From CAVRRZ01 sp963723745 (GTDB lineage: Bacteria > Actinomycetota > Actinomycetes > Mycobacteriales > Geodermatophilaceae): a DNA stretch of 64,000 nucleotides. Positions 52,334-60,867 of this stretch are shown one piece after another. Where the stretch lies: NCBI GenBank assembly GCA_963723745.1, contig CAVRRZ010000005.1, forward strand, positions 806,001-870,000, given 5' to 3'. The notes beneath the pieces were generated by a model. The model ran no database searches and had not been told where the DNA came from. It saw nothing but the letters and a program-made list of their open reading frames with translations. Each line of letters opens with the position of its first letter. Position 1 is the stretch's first letter. The position numbers and the translations under genes were made by a program.

Positions 52334-53182
52334 TCAGCGCACCGCAGCGGTGCGCACGTACTGATCCGCGATCTGCGAGCCGGTCGCCCACCAGACGCCG
52401 TCCCGCGATCGCAACTCCCCCAGCAGCCGGCGCAGCGCGCCGATCCGGTGCGGCACCCCGATGAGGTACGGGTGCAGCGCGATGCCCAGCACCCGCGGCT
52501 CCTCACCGCCCTCGCGCCAGAGCACCTCGAACTGGCGGACGACGAGATCGGCGAACTCGTCCGGCGTCATCCGCCACGTGTCGAAGGCCGGCTTGTCGTT
52601 GGCCTCCATCGAGTACGGCACCGAGACCAGCTCGCCGACGCGGTTCGGCCGGTCGTCGCTCACCCAGTCGGCGACGTAGGAGTAGCCCTGCGCGGCCAGC
52701 ACCGACGGCGTCGTCCACCGCTCGTGCAGCCCCGCACCGAGCCAGCCGCGCGGCGGCACCCCGAACGCCGACCGCAGGGACGCCGTCACGGCCTCGACCT
52801 CGGCCGGCTCCTCGGCGTCGGAGGACAGCGCCGACAACCGGCGGCTGTTGGTCCGGCAGTGCCCCATCGCCTCCCAGCCGGCCTCGACCATCGCCGCGGT
52901 CACCTCCGGGTAGGCCGCGCAGACGTCGCCGTTCACCGCCGCCGTCACCGGCACCTCGGCCTCGGTGAGCGCGTCGAGCACCCGCCAGAAGCCGACCCGC
53001 GCGCCGTAGTCGCGCACGGCGAACGCCGGCACGTCGGGCACCGCCCCGCTGCCACCCGGCACCGGCGCGTCGAGCGGGAAGTACTCGACGTTGGGCACCA
53101 CCCACACGGCCAGCCGGGCCTCACCCGGCAGCGACCACCCGCTCGGCGTGCGGGCCGACCGGTACGGGATCGGACCCGTCAC
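52334..53182 (-). CDS. Polysaccharide-deacetylase-fold hydrolase
   Basis: 282 residues from GTG 53,182, overlapping the upstream gene by four bases. It has the NodB-type fold with LAVWVVPNVEYFPLD in place of the usual TFDD metal motif, VTAAVNGDVCAAYPEV, EAMGHCRTNSR, and ALHPYLIGVPHRIG. This is the group close to PuuE-type allantoinases and often annotated as polysaccharide deacetylases; the changed first motif suggests a non-polysaccharide amide substrate. It sits in an operon with a cysteine hydrolase and TctC. Confidence 0.85.
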   Translation of the reverse strand: MTGPIPYRSARTPSGWSLPGEARLAVWVVPNVEYFPLDAPVPGGSGAVPDVPAFAVRDYGARVGFWRVLDALTEAEVPVTAAVNGDVCAAYPEVTAAMVEAGWEAMGHCRTNSRRLSALSSDAEEPAEVEAVTASLRSAFGVPPRGWLGAGLHERWTTPSVLAAQGYSYVADWVSDDRPNRVGELVSVPYSMEANDKPAFDTWRMTPDEFADLVVRQFEVLWREGGEEPRVLGIALHPYLIGVPHRIGALRRLLGELRSRDGVWWATGSQIADQYVRTAAVR

Positions 53183-53880
53183 GCCGCGGAGTCGGGCGGC
53201 GCGGCCAGCAGGCCCTGCGCCGTCTTCGACGTCATCACGTCGGCGTACTTGTGGTGCAGGTCGAACAGGTTGATGCAGTGGTTGAGCCACGACCGGTCGA
53301 ACACGCCGTCCTCGACGACCACCATGTGGAAGCCGTTCGAGTACCCGTCGACGGTCGTCGCGCGCATGCACCCCGAGGTGCTCTCGCCGACCACGATCAG
53401 CGTGTCGATCTGCCGGCGCACCAGCTCCGAGACCAGCGTCGTCCCGTAGAAGCCGCTGGCGCGGTACTTCTCGACGATCACCTCGCCCGGCTCCGGTGCG
53501 CACTCGGGCTGGAAGTCCCAGGCGTCGCCGCTGTCGTTCATCACGCGGCGGTTCGTCGAGCCGGAGTACCGCAGCTTGCCTCCGGTCACGTGCACGACCG
53601 GCACGTCCAGCGAGCGCGCGGTCGCGAACAGCGAGGCGATCGGCTCGATCGCGTTGTGCGCGTAGATGCCGCAGCTGGACGGGAACCGGTCCTGCTGCTG
53701 CTGCGGCGGCACCGGGTCACCCGCGAACGCCATCTTGTAGAGGTCGATGGCCAGCACCGCGGGCCGCGCGCCGATGCCGAGCGGCCGCGCGTACGCCTTG
53801 TAGATCGTGCGCATCGCGTCGTCGGCGACGTCGTCCCAGACGTGCGGCTCGGCGTCCCACGGAATGGTCTTCTCCAGCAT
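53179..53880 (-). CDS. Isochorismatase-family cysteine hydrolase
   Basis: 233 residues from ATG 53,880, with GAGGAG upstream. The catalytic set is visible: Asp in VLAIDLYKMAF, Lys in VIVEKYRASGFYGT, Cys in VGESTSGCMRATTVDG. The family splits amides such as N-carbamoylsarcosine, nicotinamide or biuret-type compounds. It heads a three-gene operon (hydrolase, deacetylase-fold hydrolase, TctC). A catabolic role for an imported amide or ureide is likely; the substrate is unknown. Confidence 0.9.
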   Translation of the reverse strand: MLEKTIPWDAEPHVWDDVADDAMRTIYKAYARPLGIGARPAVLAIDLYKMAFAGDPVPPQQQQDRFPSSCGIYAHNAIEPIASLFATARSLDVPVVHVTGGKLRYSGSTNRRVMNDSGDAWDFQPECAPEPGEVIVEKYRASGFYGTTLVSELVRRQIDTLIVVGESTSGCMRATTVDGYSNGFHMVVVEDGVFDRSWLNHCINLFDLHHKYADVMTSKTAQGLLAAPPDSAA

Positions 53881-54033
53881 TCGGCGCTCCTCGTCCCCGG
53901 GGACGCCTCGTTGCACCACGTCCCGCGTCGCTACGTGCGGACGACGCAGCGGCGTCATCCGGTCACCCGAGGCTAGGTGACCGTGATCACGGGCTCGCAG
54001 GCGGGTGGTCTGACAACAGACCACCCGCGGAGA

Positions 54034-54771
54034 TCAGGCTTCGTCCCGGCGCCGCTGCGACCACATCTGCGTCGCCCGCTCGAAGTGCAGGGCCGCCTCC
54101 CAGCCGATCCCGGGCGGGCCGGCCTCCGTCCGGAAGGACCGCGCCGCCTCCCGCGCCAGCTCGGGGTCCCGCGCGGCCCGCCCGGCCAGCTCCAGCGCCA
54201 GCGGCTCCACCTCGTCGTCGGGCACCGCCTTCCAGGCCATCCCGAGCTCCGCCGCCCGGACGCCGTCGATCGACTCGCTGAACAGCCCCATCGCGGCCGT
54301 CGCCTCACGCCCCGCCGTCCGCGTGGACAGCGTGAAGTAGCCCCCACCGGGGTGCAGGCCGATGCGCAGGAAGCCGGCCAGGAGCTTCGCGTCCGACGCC
54401 ACGATGCGCAGGTCGGTCGACAGCACCAGGTTCAGCCCCGCCCCCACCGCGGCCCCCCGGACGGCGGCGATCGTCGGCACGCCCAGCGTCCCGATCCGCC
54501 GGAACGCCGTGTACACCGCGCCGAGCTCCTTGTAGACGGTGTCCTCGGCCTGGTCGGCGCCCGCCGTCCAGCGCCGCCGGTCGGCACCCGAGCAGAAGGT
54601 GCCACCGGCCCCGCGCACCACGGCCGCGCCGATCGCCGGATCGGCGTCGATCTCGTCGCACAGCGCCGAGATCGCGAACCCCATCTCCGGCGTCAGCCCG
54701 TTCTTCGCGTCGGGGTTGTCCAGGGTCAGGACGGCGACGCCGCCCTCCCGCTCCAGCTGCACCTGTGCCAC
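54034..54771 (-). CDS. Enoyl-CoA hydratase/isomerase family protein
   Basis: 245 residues. Crotonase-fold motifs: VAVLTLDNPDAKNGLTPEM, VVRGAGGTFCSGADRRRW with the oxyanion-hole glycines, IAAVRGAAVGAGLNLVLSTDLRIV, and LRIGLHPGGGYFTLSTRTAG. The typical second catalytic Glu region is partly replaced by GLHPGGG, so hydratase activity is not certain; another CoA-thioester reaction is possible. It is divergent from the L-2-hydroxyglutarate oxidase gene. Confidence 0.9.
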   Translation of the reverse strand: MAQVQLEREGGVAVLTLDNPDAKNGLTPEMGFAISALCDEIDADPAIGAAVVRGAGGTFCSGADRRRWTAGADQAEDTVYKELGAVYTAFRRIGTLGVPTIAAVRGAAVGAGLNLVLSTDLRIVASDAKLLAGFLRIGLHPGGGYFTLSTRTAGREATAAMGLFSESIDGVRAAELGMAWKAVPDDEVEPLALELAGRAARDPELAREAARSFRTEAGPPGIGWEAALHFERATQMWSQRRRDEA

Positions 54772-54839
54772 GCGCCTGCTCCTCTCGACCGACCGGACCG
54801 GTCGCGACGCTAGCCGGGTCGGTCACACTGCACGTCGAC

Positions 54840-56027
54840 ATGTCCGCACATCGCTATGTCGTCGTCGGCGGAGGCATCCTCGGGGCCGCCGTCGCCCGCC
54901 GCCTGCTCGCCGTCCGCCCCGACGCGCACGTGACGCTGCTCGAGAAGGAGCCCGCGCTCGCCGCGCACCAGTCGGGGCGCAACAGCGGCGTCGTGCACGC
55001 CGGCCTCTACTACGAGCCCGGCTCCCTCAAGGCCGCGCTGTGCCGCCGCGGCGTCGGGCTGCTGCGCGACCTGTGCGCCGAGCACGACCTGCCCTACGCC
55101 GAGATCGGCAAGGTCCTCGTCGCCCTGGACGACGCCGAGCGGGCCCGCCTCGACGGCATCGCCGAGCGCGCCCGCGCCAACGGGGTGCCCGGCGTCCGGC
55201 TGCTCGACCGCGCCGAGCTGACCGAGCTCGAACCGCACGTCGCCGGCGTCGCCGCCCTGCACTCGCCGTCCACCGCGATCACCGACTACGCAGCGCTCAC
55301 CCGCGCCCTGGCCGACGACGCCGCGGCCCGCGGCGCCGACATCCGCCTCGGCTTCGAGGTGACCGGATTCTCCGGCGACGACCCGGTGACCGTGCACGGA
55401 TCGGCCTGCGACGTCGAGGCCGACACCGTCGTCCTGTGCCCGGGGGTGCACGCCGACCGGCTCGCGCACCTGGCCGGCGACGACGCCGGGCCGCGGATCG
55501 TGCCCTTCCGCGGCGAGTACTGGGCGCTGCGGCCCGAGCACCGCGAGCTGGTGAACGGCCTGGTCTACCCGGTGCCCGACCCGCGGTACCCGTTCCTCGG
55601 CGTGCACCTCACCCCGCGGGTGGACGGCGAGGTGCTGGTCGGCCCCAACGCCGTGCTCGCCCTGCACCGCGAGGGCTATCGACGTCGCGACATGTCGCCG
55701 AGGCACCTCGTCGACACCGCCCGCTCCCCCGGGTTCCGCCGCTTCGCGCGCACCCACTGGCGCACCGGCGTCCACGAGATGCGCGGCTCCCTGAGCAAGC
55801 GGGCCTTCGCCGCGGCCGCCCGCCGCTACCTGCCCGAGCTCGGCGCCGACGACCTCGTACCGGCCCCCGCCGGCATCCGCGCCCAGGCCCTGGACGACGA
55901 CGGCTCCCTGGTCGACGACTTCCGCATCTCCCGCCGCGGCGCGGTGATCGCCGTCCGCAACGCCCCGTCCCCCGGCGCCACCTCGTCCCTGGCGATCGCC
56001 GAGCACCTGGTGGCACAGCTGGCCTGA
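54840..56027 (+). CDS. lhgO: L-2-hydroxyglutarate oxidase-like FAD enzyme
   Basis: 395 residues from ATG 54,840. Motifs: YVVVGGGILGAAVARRLL (FAD binding), HQSGRNSGVVHAGLYYEPGS, AKVLVAL-like GKVLVALDD, HSPSTAITDYAALTRALADD, and PFRGEYWALRPE. The C-terminus ends PSPGATSSLAIAEHL. These match LhgO/YgaF, which oxidises L-2-hydroxyglutarate to 2-oxoglutarate and passes electrons to quinone. The neighbours do not show a glutarate pathway, so it may act alone as a metabolite-repair enzyme. Confidence 0.9.
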   Translation: MSAHRYVVVGGGILGAAVARRLLAVRPDAHVTLLEKEPALAAHQSGRNSGVVHAGLYYEPGSLKAALCRRGVGLLRDLCAEHDLPYAEIGKVLVALDDAERARLDGIAERARANGVPGVRLLDRAELTELEPHVAGVAALHSPSTAITDYAALTRALADDAAARGADIRLGFEVTGFSGDDPVTVHGSACDVEADTVVLCPGVHADRLAHLAGDDAGPRIVPFRGEYWALRPEHRELVNGLVYPVPDPRYPFLGVHLTPRVDGEVLVGPNAVLALHREGYRRRDMSPRHLVDTARSPGFRRFARTHWRTGVHEMRGSLSKRAFAAAARRYLPELGADDLVPAPAGIRAQALDDDGSLVDDFRISRRGAVIAVRNAPSPGATSSLAIAEHLVAQLA

Positions 56028-56036
56028 CCGGACGGC

Positions 56037-56363
56037 TCAGCGGTCGTCGTCCGAGGGGACCGACGACGAGCCGCGGGTGAGCTGGCGCAGCTCCATGACG
56101 ACGTCGGACGCCGCCCCCGTCAGCGCACCCAGCGCCCCACTGACCAGCCGCCGCACGCCCACCGGCTCGAGCCCCAGCACCGCACCGAGACCGGCCGCGA
56201 CGTCGAGGCCGGCCATCGTGCCCGGCGGGGTCGTGTCCTCCGGTCCGCGCTCGGCCAGCGACGGCGACCAGCGCATCGCATCACCCGACACCGACCAGTC
56301 ACCGGTGGCGCCGTCGATCGACTCGGCGACGGGATCGCAGCGGCTCTCAGCTGGGACGTCCAT
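56037..56363 (-). CDS. Small hypothetical protein
   Basis: 108 residues from ATG 56,363. Acidic N-terminus (MDVPAESRCDPVAESID), a middle hydrophobic helix (TMAGLDVAAGLGAVLGLEPVGVRRLV) and a charged end. The reading frame is codon-biased like its neighbours. It is convergent with the L-2-hydroxyglutarate oxidase gene and upstream of nothing obvious. No family recognised. Confidence 0.55.
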   Translation of the reverse strand: MDVPAESRCDPVAESIDGATGDWSVSGDAMRWSPSLAERGPEDTTPPGTMAGLDVAAGLGAVLGLEPVGVRRLVSGALGALTGAASDVVMELRQLTRGSSSVPSDDDR

Positions 56364-56430
56364 GGCGCGCCTCCACACGGGGATACACCGATGGTCGCGC
56401 GCCGGAAGGGATTGCGACAGCCCCTGCGGG

Positions 56431-58675
56431 CTAGCGATCGCGGGTCAGCGCCAGCAACGCGATGTCGTCGTCGCGATGGCTCCCGGCCAGCGCGGACAGC
56501 AACCGGTCGCACAGCCCGTCGGGCGAGTCCGCCGGCGCGGCCACCACCGACAGGAGCCGGTCCAGCCCGGCGTCGATGTCCGCCGACCGGCTCTCGACCA
56601 GCCCGTCGGTGAACAGCACCACCGTCGCCCCGGCCGGCAGCACACCGCGGCTACTCGACCGCGGCCGAGGCCGGGGCGCCCAGCATCCGCGACGGGACGA
56701 CGGGCAGCAGCGACGCCTGCCCGTCGACCACCACCACCGGGGGCGGGTGCCCGGCCGACGCGACGCGCAGCGCTCCCGTGGCGGGGTCCAGCGTCGCGAA
56801 CAGGGCCGTCGCCATCCGCTGCCAGCCCGAGGAACGGCCAGCTGGCCTGCAGCCGGTCGATCACCGCCGACGGCTCCGGCCGCTCCACCAGCAGCGCCCG
56901 GTACACCGCCCGCAGCTGCCCCATCGTCGCCGCCGCGGTGATGTCGTGGCCGACCACGTCGCCGACGGCCAGCGCCACCGTGCCACCGGGCATCGCGGCC
57001 ACGTCGTAGAAGTCGCCGCCGACCTCCACGCCCCGCGAGGCCGCGAGGTAACGGACCGCCACCGACAGGCCGGGCACGGCCGGTGGCGTCGGCGGCAGCA
57101 GGCTGGCCTGCAGCGTGTGCGACGTGCGCGCCTCGAACTCGTAGCGCTGCGCCTTGTCCACCACCTGCGACACCTGCAGCGCCAGCTGCTCGGCCATCTC
57201 GACGTCCTCGGCGGTGAACGACCCGCGGCGCACGTCGGAGGCCAGCGTGATCGCCCCCAGCGGCCGCCCGCCGGCCTGCAGCGGCACGCTCGACCATGCT
57301 CACCAGCTCGAGCTCGCGGGCCACCTGCGCATGCCGCGGCCCGGTGGTGATCCGGGCGAGCGTCGCGTCGTCGAGCACCGGCACCCACTGCGTGCGGCCC
57401 TCGGCCACCGCGTCGCACGCTCGGGTGGTGCACCGTCGGCGGCGACAGGTGCCTGTCCCGCAACTCGTCGACCAGGTGCTGCCGCGACGGGTCGCCGTGC
57501 CGTGCCGCCGGGCGGGTCATGCCGTGCTCGGTCATCAGGTCGATGACGCAGACGTCGGCCAGCCGCTGCACGGCCAGCTCGGCCAGTCGATCCACCGTCT
57601 CCTTGACGTCGTCCGCGGCGGCCATCAGCCTCGCCGCCTCCAGCAGGAAGGCGGCCCGGTCGGCCTGGCGCGCCGTCTCGCTCGTGCAGCCGCGCCCGCT
57701 CCAGCGCCTGGCCGGCCTGCCGGCCGAGCGTGGCCAGCAGCGCCCGGTCAGCGGGGACGACGAGCTCCGACCGGTCCCCCAGGTCGATGAGCCCGCCGGG
57801 CGTGGGCCCCAGCACCGAGCACCAGCACGCCGAGGTACCGGCTGTCGGCGAACACCGGTACGACGACGAGGCCGTCGAGCCGGGCCGACTCCATCGCGGC
57901 GGCCACCGCCGGCTGCGCCGTCCGCAGCCGTTCGTCCAGCGGCACCGCCCGCACACCCTGGGCCAGCTCCAGGGTCAGCCGGCCGCGCGCCGCCGTCTGC
58001 AGCTCCGCCAGCAGGCCTTCGTCGATGCCGTGCGATCGGACGACGGTCAGCTGCGGGTCCCCGCCCTCCGGGACCTCGTCGAGCAGCACCAGCGCCGACC
58101 CCCGGGCCCGTACCGCCTGCTGCGCCCGCTCGAGCACGACCGCGGCGATCTCGTCGGCGGTGCGCGCGCCGCGCCAGGGCGGACACGATCCGGTGCAGCG
58201 CGCGGGACCGCTGCTCCGACTCCTCCGCCGTCCGCCGGGCGGTGAGCAGCTCGCGCTCGTAGCGGCGCCGGGCGGTGGCGTCGAACAGCGTCGCGCGCAC
58301 CAGCACCGCCCGCCCCCGATCGTCGCGGACCTCGACGGCGTTGAGCAGGCAGGGCAGCACCGATCCGTCGACGCGCAGCGACGTCGAGCGGCGATCTCCC
58401 GGACCGCCCCCTGCATGCGCAGCAGCGGCGCGAAGTGCGTCTCGTGGAAGATCCGCGCGCCGACGCTGAGCAGGTCCTGGAACCGGGCGCCGACGACGTC
58501 CTCGATCCGCCGTCCGGTCCACGCGCAGAGGGTCGCGTTGGCCTTGACGATCGTGCCGTCGGGCAGTGGTCGAGAGGTAGCCGCAGGGCGCGTTCTCGTA
58601 GAGGTCGGCCGGGTCCTCCTCGAGCAGCGCGTCCAGCTGCCGGCGAGCCTCGTCGGGAGAGCCCTTCGTCTCCAT
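56431..58675 (-). pseudogene. PAS-GAF-SpoIIE/PP2C phosphatase (RsbP-like), frame broken by insertions
   Basis: Reading the minus strand through ten single-base insertions gives one 744-residue protein (2245 minus 10 nt is divisible by 3). Domains: PAS (DLYENAPCGYLST...GARIFHETHFAPLLR), GAF (LERAQQAVRARGSALVLLDE...), a second GAF, then the SpoIIE phosphatase with EVGGDFYDV, AVGDVVGHDITAAA, AGHPPP, VLFTDGLVES and HRDDDIALLAL; all metal-binding Asp residues are intact. Each break fits one extra base, e.g. ACC[A]CTG, CTC[G]GTG, GAG[C]GAG. RsbP-like phosphatases activate SigB-type partner-switching. The gene starts seven bases after the RsbQ-like gene. Probably intact in the organism. Confidence 0.85.
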
Positions 58676-58682
58676 GGCGGCC

Positions 58683-59482
58683 TCAGCCGAGGAAGGCCCG
58701 TATCGCCGCCGTCGTCTCCTCCGGGGCGCTCAGGTTCGGGCAGTGCCCGGTCGCGGCGAGCTGCGTGAACGTGCTGCCCGGCACGTGCTCGTGCACGTAC
58801 CGCCCGGCGGACTCGGGGGCGATCGCGTCGTCGCTGCACTGCAGCACCAGGGTGGGGACGGCGATGCGGGGCAGGTCGGCCCGGTTGTCGGACAGGAACG
58901 TCACCCGCGCGAACTGACGAGCGATCGCCGGGTCGGTGCGGCAGAAGCTGTTGGTCAGCTCCTGCCCGAGCTCCGGCCGGTCGGGGTTGCCCATGATCAC
59001 CGGCGCCATCGCCGCCGACCAGCCCAGGTGGTTGGCGTCGAGCGACGTCGAGCAGCCCGCCGATGTCCTCGCGCGAGAACCCGCCCGCGTACCCCTCGTC
59101 GTCGACGTAGCGGGCGCTGGGCCCGACCATCACCAGCGCCCCGAACAGCTCGGGGGCCTTCAGCGTCGCCAGCGACGCCGATCATCGCGCTCACCGAGTG
59201 GCCGACGAAGACGACGTCGGCCAGCTCCAGGCCCCGGCAGATCTCGACGACGTCGTCGGCGTAACCGTGCAGCGAGTCGTAGCTGGCCGGGTCGTAGGCC
59301 GACAGATCCGAACCGCCGTGGCCGACCTGGTCGAAGGTGATCACCCGGTGGTCGACCTCGAAGTCGGGCACCACCAGCCGCCACATCGACTGGTCGCAGC
59401 CGAAACCGTGCGCGAACAGCATCGGCCGGCCGCCGGGCACTCCGCTGACCCGCACGTTGTTGCGCGTCATCAGATCCATCAC
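58683..59482 (-). pseudogene. RsbQ-like alpha/beta hydrolase, frame broken by insertions
   Basis: Removing two extra G bases (near 59,173 and 59,050, both GTC[G]CT) restores a 265-residue protein (798 nt). Catalytic residues: Ser in FVGHSVSAMIGV, Asp in LQCSDDAIAPESAG, His in ATGHCPNLSAP. It keeps RsbQ-specific FDQVGHGGSDLSAYD, VMVGPSARY and NSFCRTDPAIARQFA. It is closely similar to the hydrolase at 25,881. With the downstream phosphatase it forms a RsbQP-like module. Insertions in the same style as in the phosphatase gene suggest sequence error. Confidence 0.87.
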
Positions 59483-59714
59483 CGCAGAACGGTACGGGAG
59501 CGGTCACCGTCCCGGCATGTCTCGCTTCGGCGCAGTCCGCCGTCCCCCTCCCGGCGACCCGCCCTCCTCCGCAAGGAGGACGGCGGCTCCGCCTCCCGGA
59601 CGAAATTACTGCGTCCCGGCCGAACCGGGACAGAAATCCCTGTTGCTCGGGACGCATCCGTCTCTAATCTCTGCCTCGCTTCCGATACCCATCAGCGTCG
59701 ATCGAGGTGCTCGC

Positions 59715-60437
59715 ATGACCGCAACCGCGGTCCTCCCCCGTCCCGCCCAGCGGGTCACCCCCGCGCGCGGTGTGCGCGCGGCCGCGTACCAGCGCGTGCT
59801 GCACCAGTTGGTGCGCCGCGAGTTCCGGATGCTCGCCGACCTGGCCACCTGGGCCGCCCCGGCCGACCGGGAACGCACGGCCGCCCTCACCCGGCACGCC
59901 GACCTGATCAGCCGCGTGCTCCTGCACCACCACGCGACCGAGCGGGAACTGCTCTGGCCCGCCCTGCGCAACGCCGTCCCCGACGCCCAGCGAACCCGCA
60001 CCCGGGAGCTCGTCGACGACTGGACCGCCCGGTGTGCCCGCATCGACCACGAGTTGCGCGACGTCTCGACCGCCGCCCGCCAGTGGGCCGTCGCCGGCAC
60101 CGCCCGCGCCCGCGACGCCTTCGCGCTCGCCTGCCTGGACCTCGCCGACTCCGTCGACGCGCAGGTCGACGAGGAGGAGAGCGGACTGCTGCCGCTGATC
60201 GCCGCGCACCTGTCGGCCGCGCAGTGGCGGGCGATCACGCGCGCAGCCCGCTGCCCGCTCAAGCCCCAGGAGCAGCTTCTGGTGCTCGGCATGGCGCTCG
60301 AGGACCTGGGCCCGACCAACCGCGCCCGCCTGCTCGCCGGGCTGCCGGTCGGCGTCCGCGTCGCCTGGCGGCTGCGCGGCCGCACCGGCTACCGCGCCGC
60401 CGTCGTCAAGCTCCGAGGAGCCCCGCCGGCGCGCTGA
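59715..60437 (+). CDS. Hemerythrin-domain protein
   Basis: 240 residues from ATG 59,715, with GAGGT upstream. The four-helix hemerythrin-like domain has metal-ligand candidates in HADLISRVLLHHHATERELLWPAL and in VDAQVDEEESGLLPLIAAHL. The C-terminus is basic. Hemerythrin-like proteins bind a di-iron centre and react with oxygen, nitric oxide or peroxide; this divergent actinobacterial type is of unknown function. A strong terminator follows. Confidence 0.85.
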   Translation: MTATAVLPRPAQRVTPARGVRAAAYQRVLHQLVRREFRMLADLATWAAPADRERTAALTRHADLISRVLLHHHATERELLWPALRNAVPDAQRTRTRELVDDWTARCARIDHELRDVSTAARQWAVAGTARARDAFALACLDLADSVDAQVDEEESGLLPLIAAHLSAAQWRAITRAARCPLKPQEQLLVLGMALEDLGPTNRARLLAGLPVGVRVAWRLRGRTGYRAAVVKLRGAPPAR

Positions 60438-60458
60438 CCCTGCGCCGGGCGAAGCGCA

Positions 60459-60491
60459 GCGACCCGAGAAGCCCCCGGCTTCTCGGGTCGC
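60459..60491. terminator. Strong hairpin terminator between convergent genes
   Basis: Perfect 15-base arms, GCGACCCGAGAAGCC and its complement, separated by a CCC loop. It lies 22 bp after the hemerythrin-like stop and 25 bp after the zinc-ribbon stop on the other strand, so it can end both transcripts. There is no T-run, as is common in high-GC actinobacteria. Confidence 0.88.
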
Positions 60492-60515
60492 TGTCGTCGG
60501 TGCGGCGGTGGGGCG

Positions 60516-60680
60516 TCAGTAGCGGAAGGTGCCGCAGTCGCTGCACCTCTTGCGCGGCTCGTAGGTCTTTCCCGTGCAGTTCGGGCAGGTCCAGGTGTTC
60601 CACACCCTCGGGGTGCGGGCACCGTGCGCCCTCGGTCCGGTCGTCCTGGTCCTGCGCGGCCGCTTCGTCGTGGTCGTCAT
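60516..60680 (-). CDS. 54-residue zinc-ribbon protein
   Basis: ATG 60,680 follows GGGGAGGACCC, a strong ribosome binding site. The protein is basic at the N-terminus (TTTTKRPRRTRTTGPRAHG) and ends with WTCPNCTGKTYEPRKRCSDCGTFRY, a four-Cys zinc ribbon. It resembles ribosomal or RNA-binding zinc-ribbon proteins in shape, but does not match bL32 or bL33 well enough for me to name. It is isolated, with its own terminator. Confidence 0.75.
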   Translation of the reverse strand: MTTTTKRPRRTRTTGPRAHGARTPRVWNTWTCPNCTGKTYEPRKRCSDCGTFRY

Positions 60681-60831
60681 GGGTCCTCCCCTCGCGTCGT
60701 GCTCTGGCACCGGGAACGGTAGGGAGCCGAAATGTCCGAGCGGTGACGTCGAGGTTGCGTCACCGGACCGCTTCCGGTGCCGCCGGGAGGCCCTGAGCCG
60801 TCGGCCCCCACCGCGTCGGTTTTCGGGGGCC

Positions 60832-60867
60832 GGGTCAGGCGCTGGGTCAGGCGCTGGGTCAGGCGCT
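60832..60867. repeat. Three tandem 12-bp repeats at a gene end
   Basis: GGGTCAGGCGCT occurs three times without gaps (60,832-60,843, 60,844-60,855, 60,856-60,867). On the minus strand each unit contains an in-frame TGA; the first one met is the actual stop of the membrane protein gene. The repeats therefore add backup stop codons. Number may vary by slippage. Confidence 0.9.

Noticed and set aside
56600..59200. Programmed frameshifting in the phosphatase and hydrolase genes
   Set aside because: Twelve separate sites without slippery sequences, all requiring removal of a base, cannot be recoding signals.
60516..60680. Ribosomal protein bL32
   Set aside because: The four-Cys ribbon is similar in shape, but the N-terminal pattern of bL32 (AVPKRK...) is absent.
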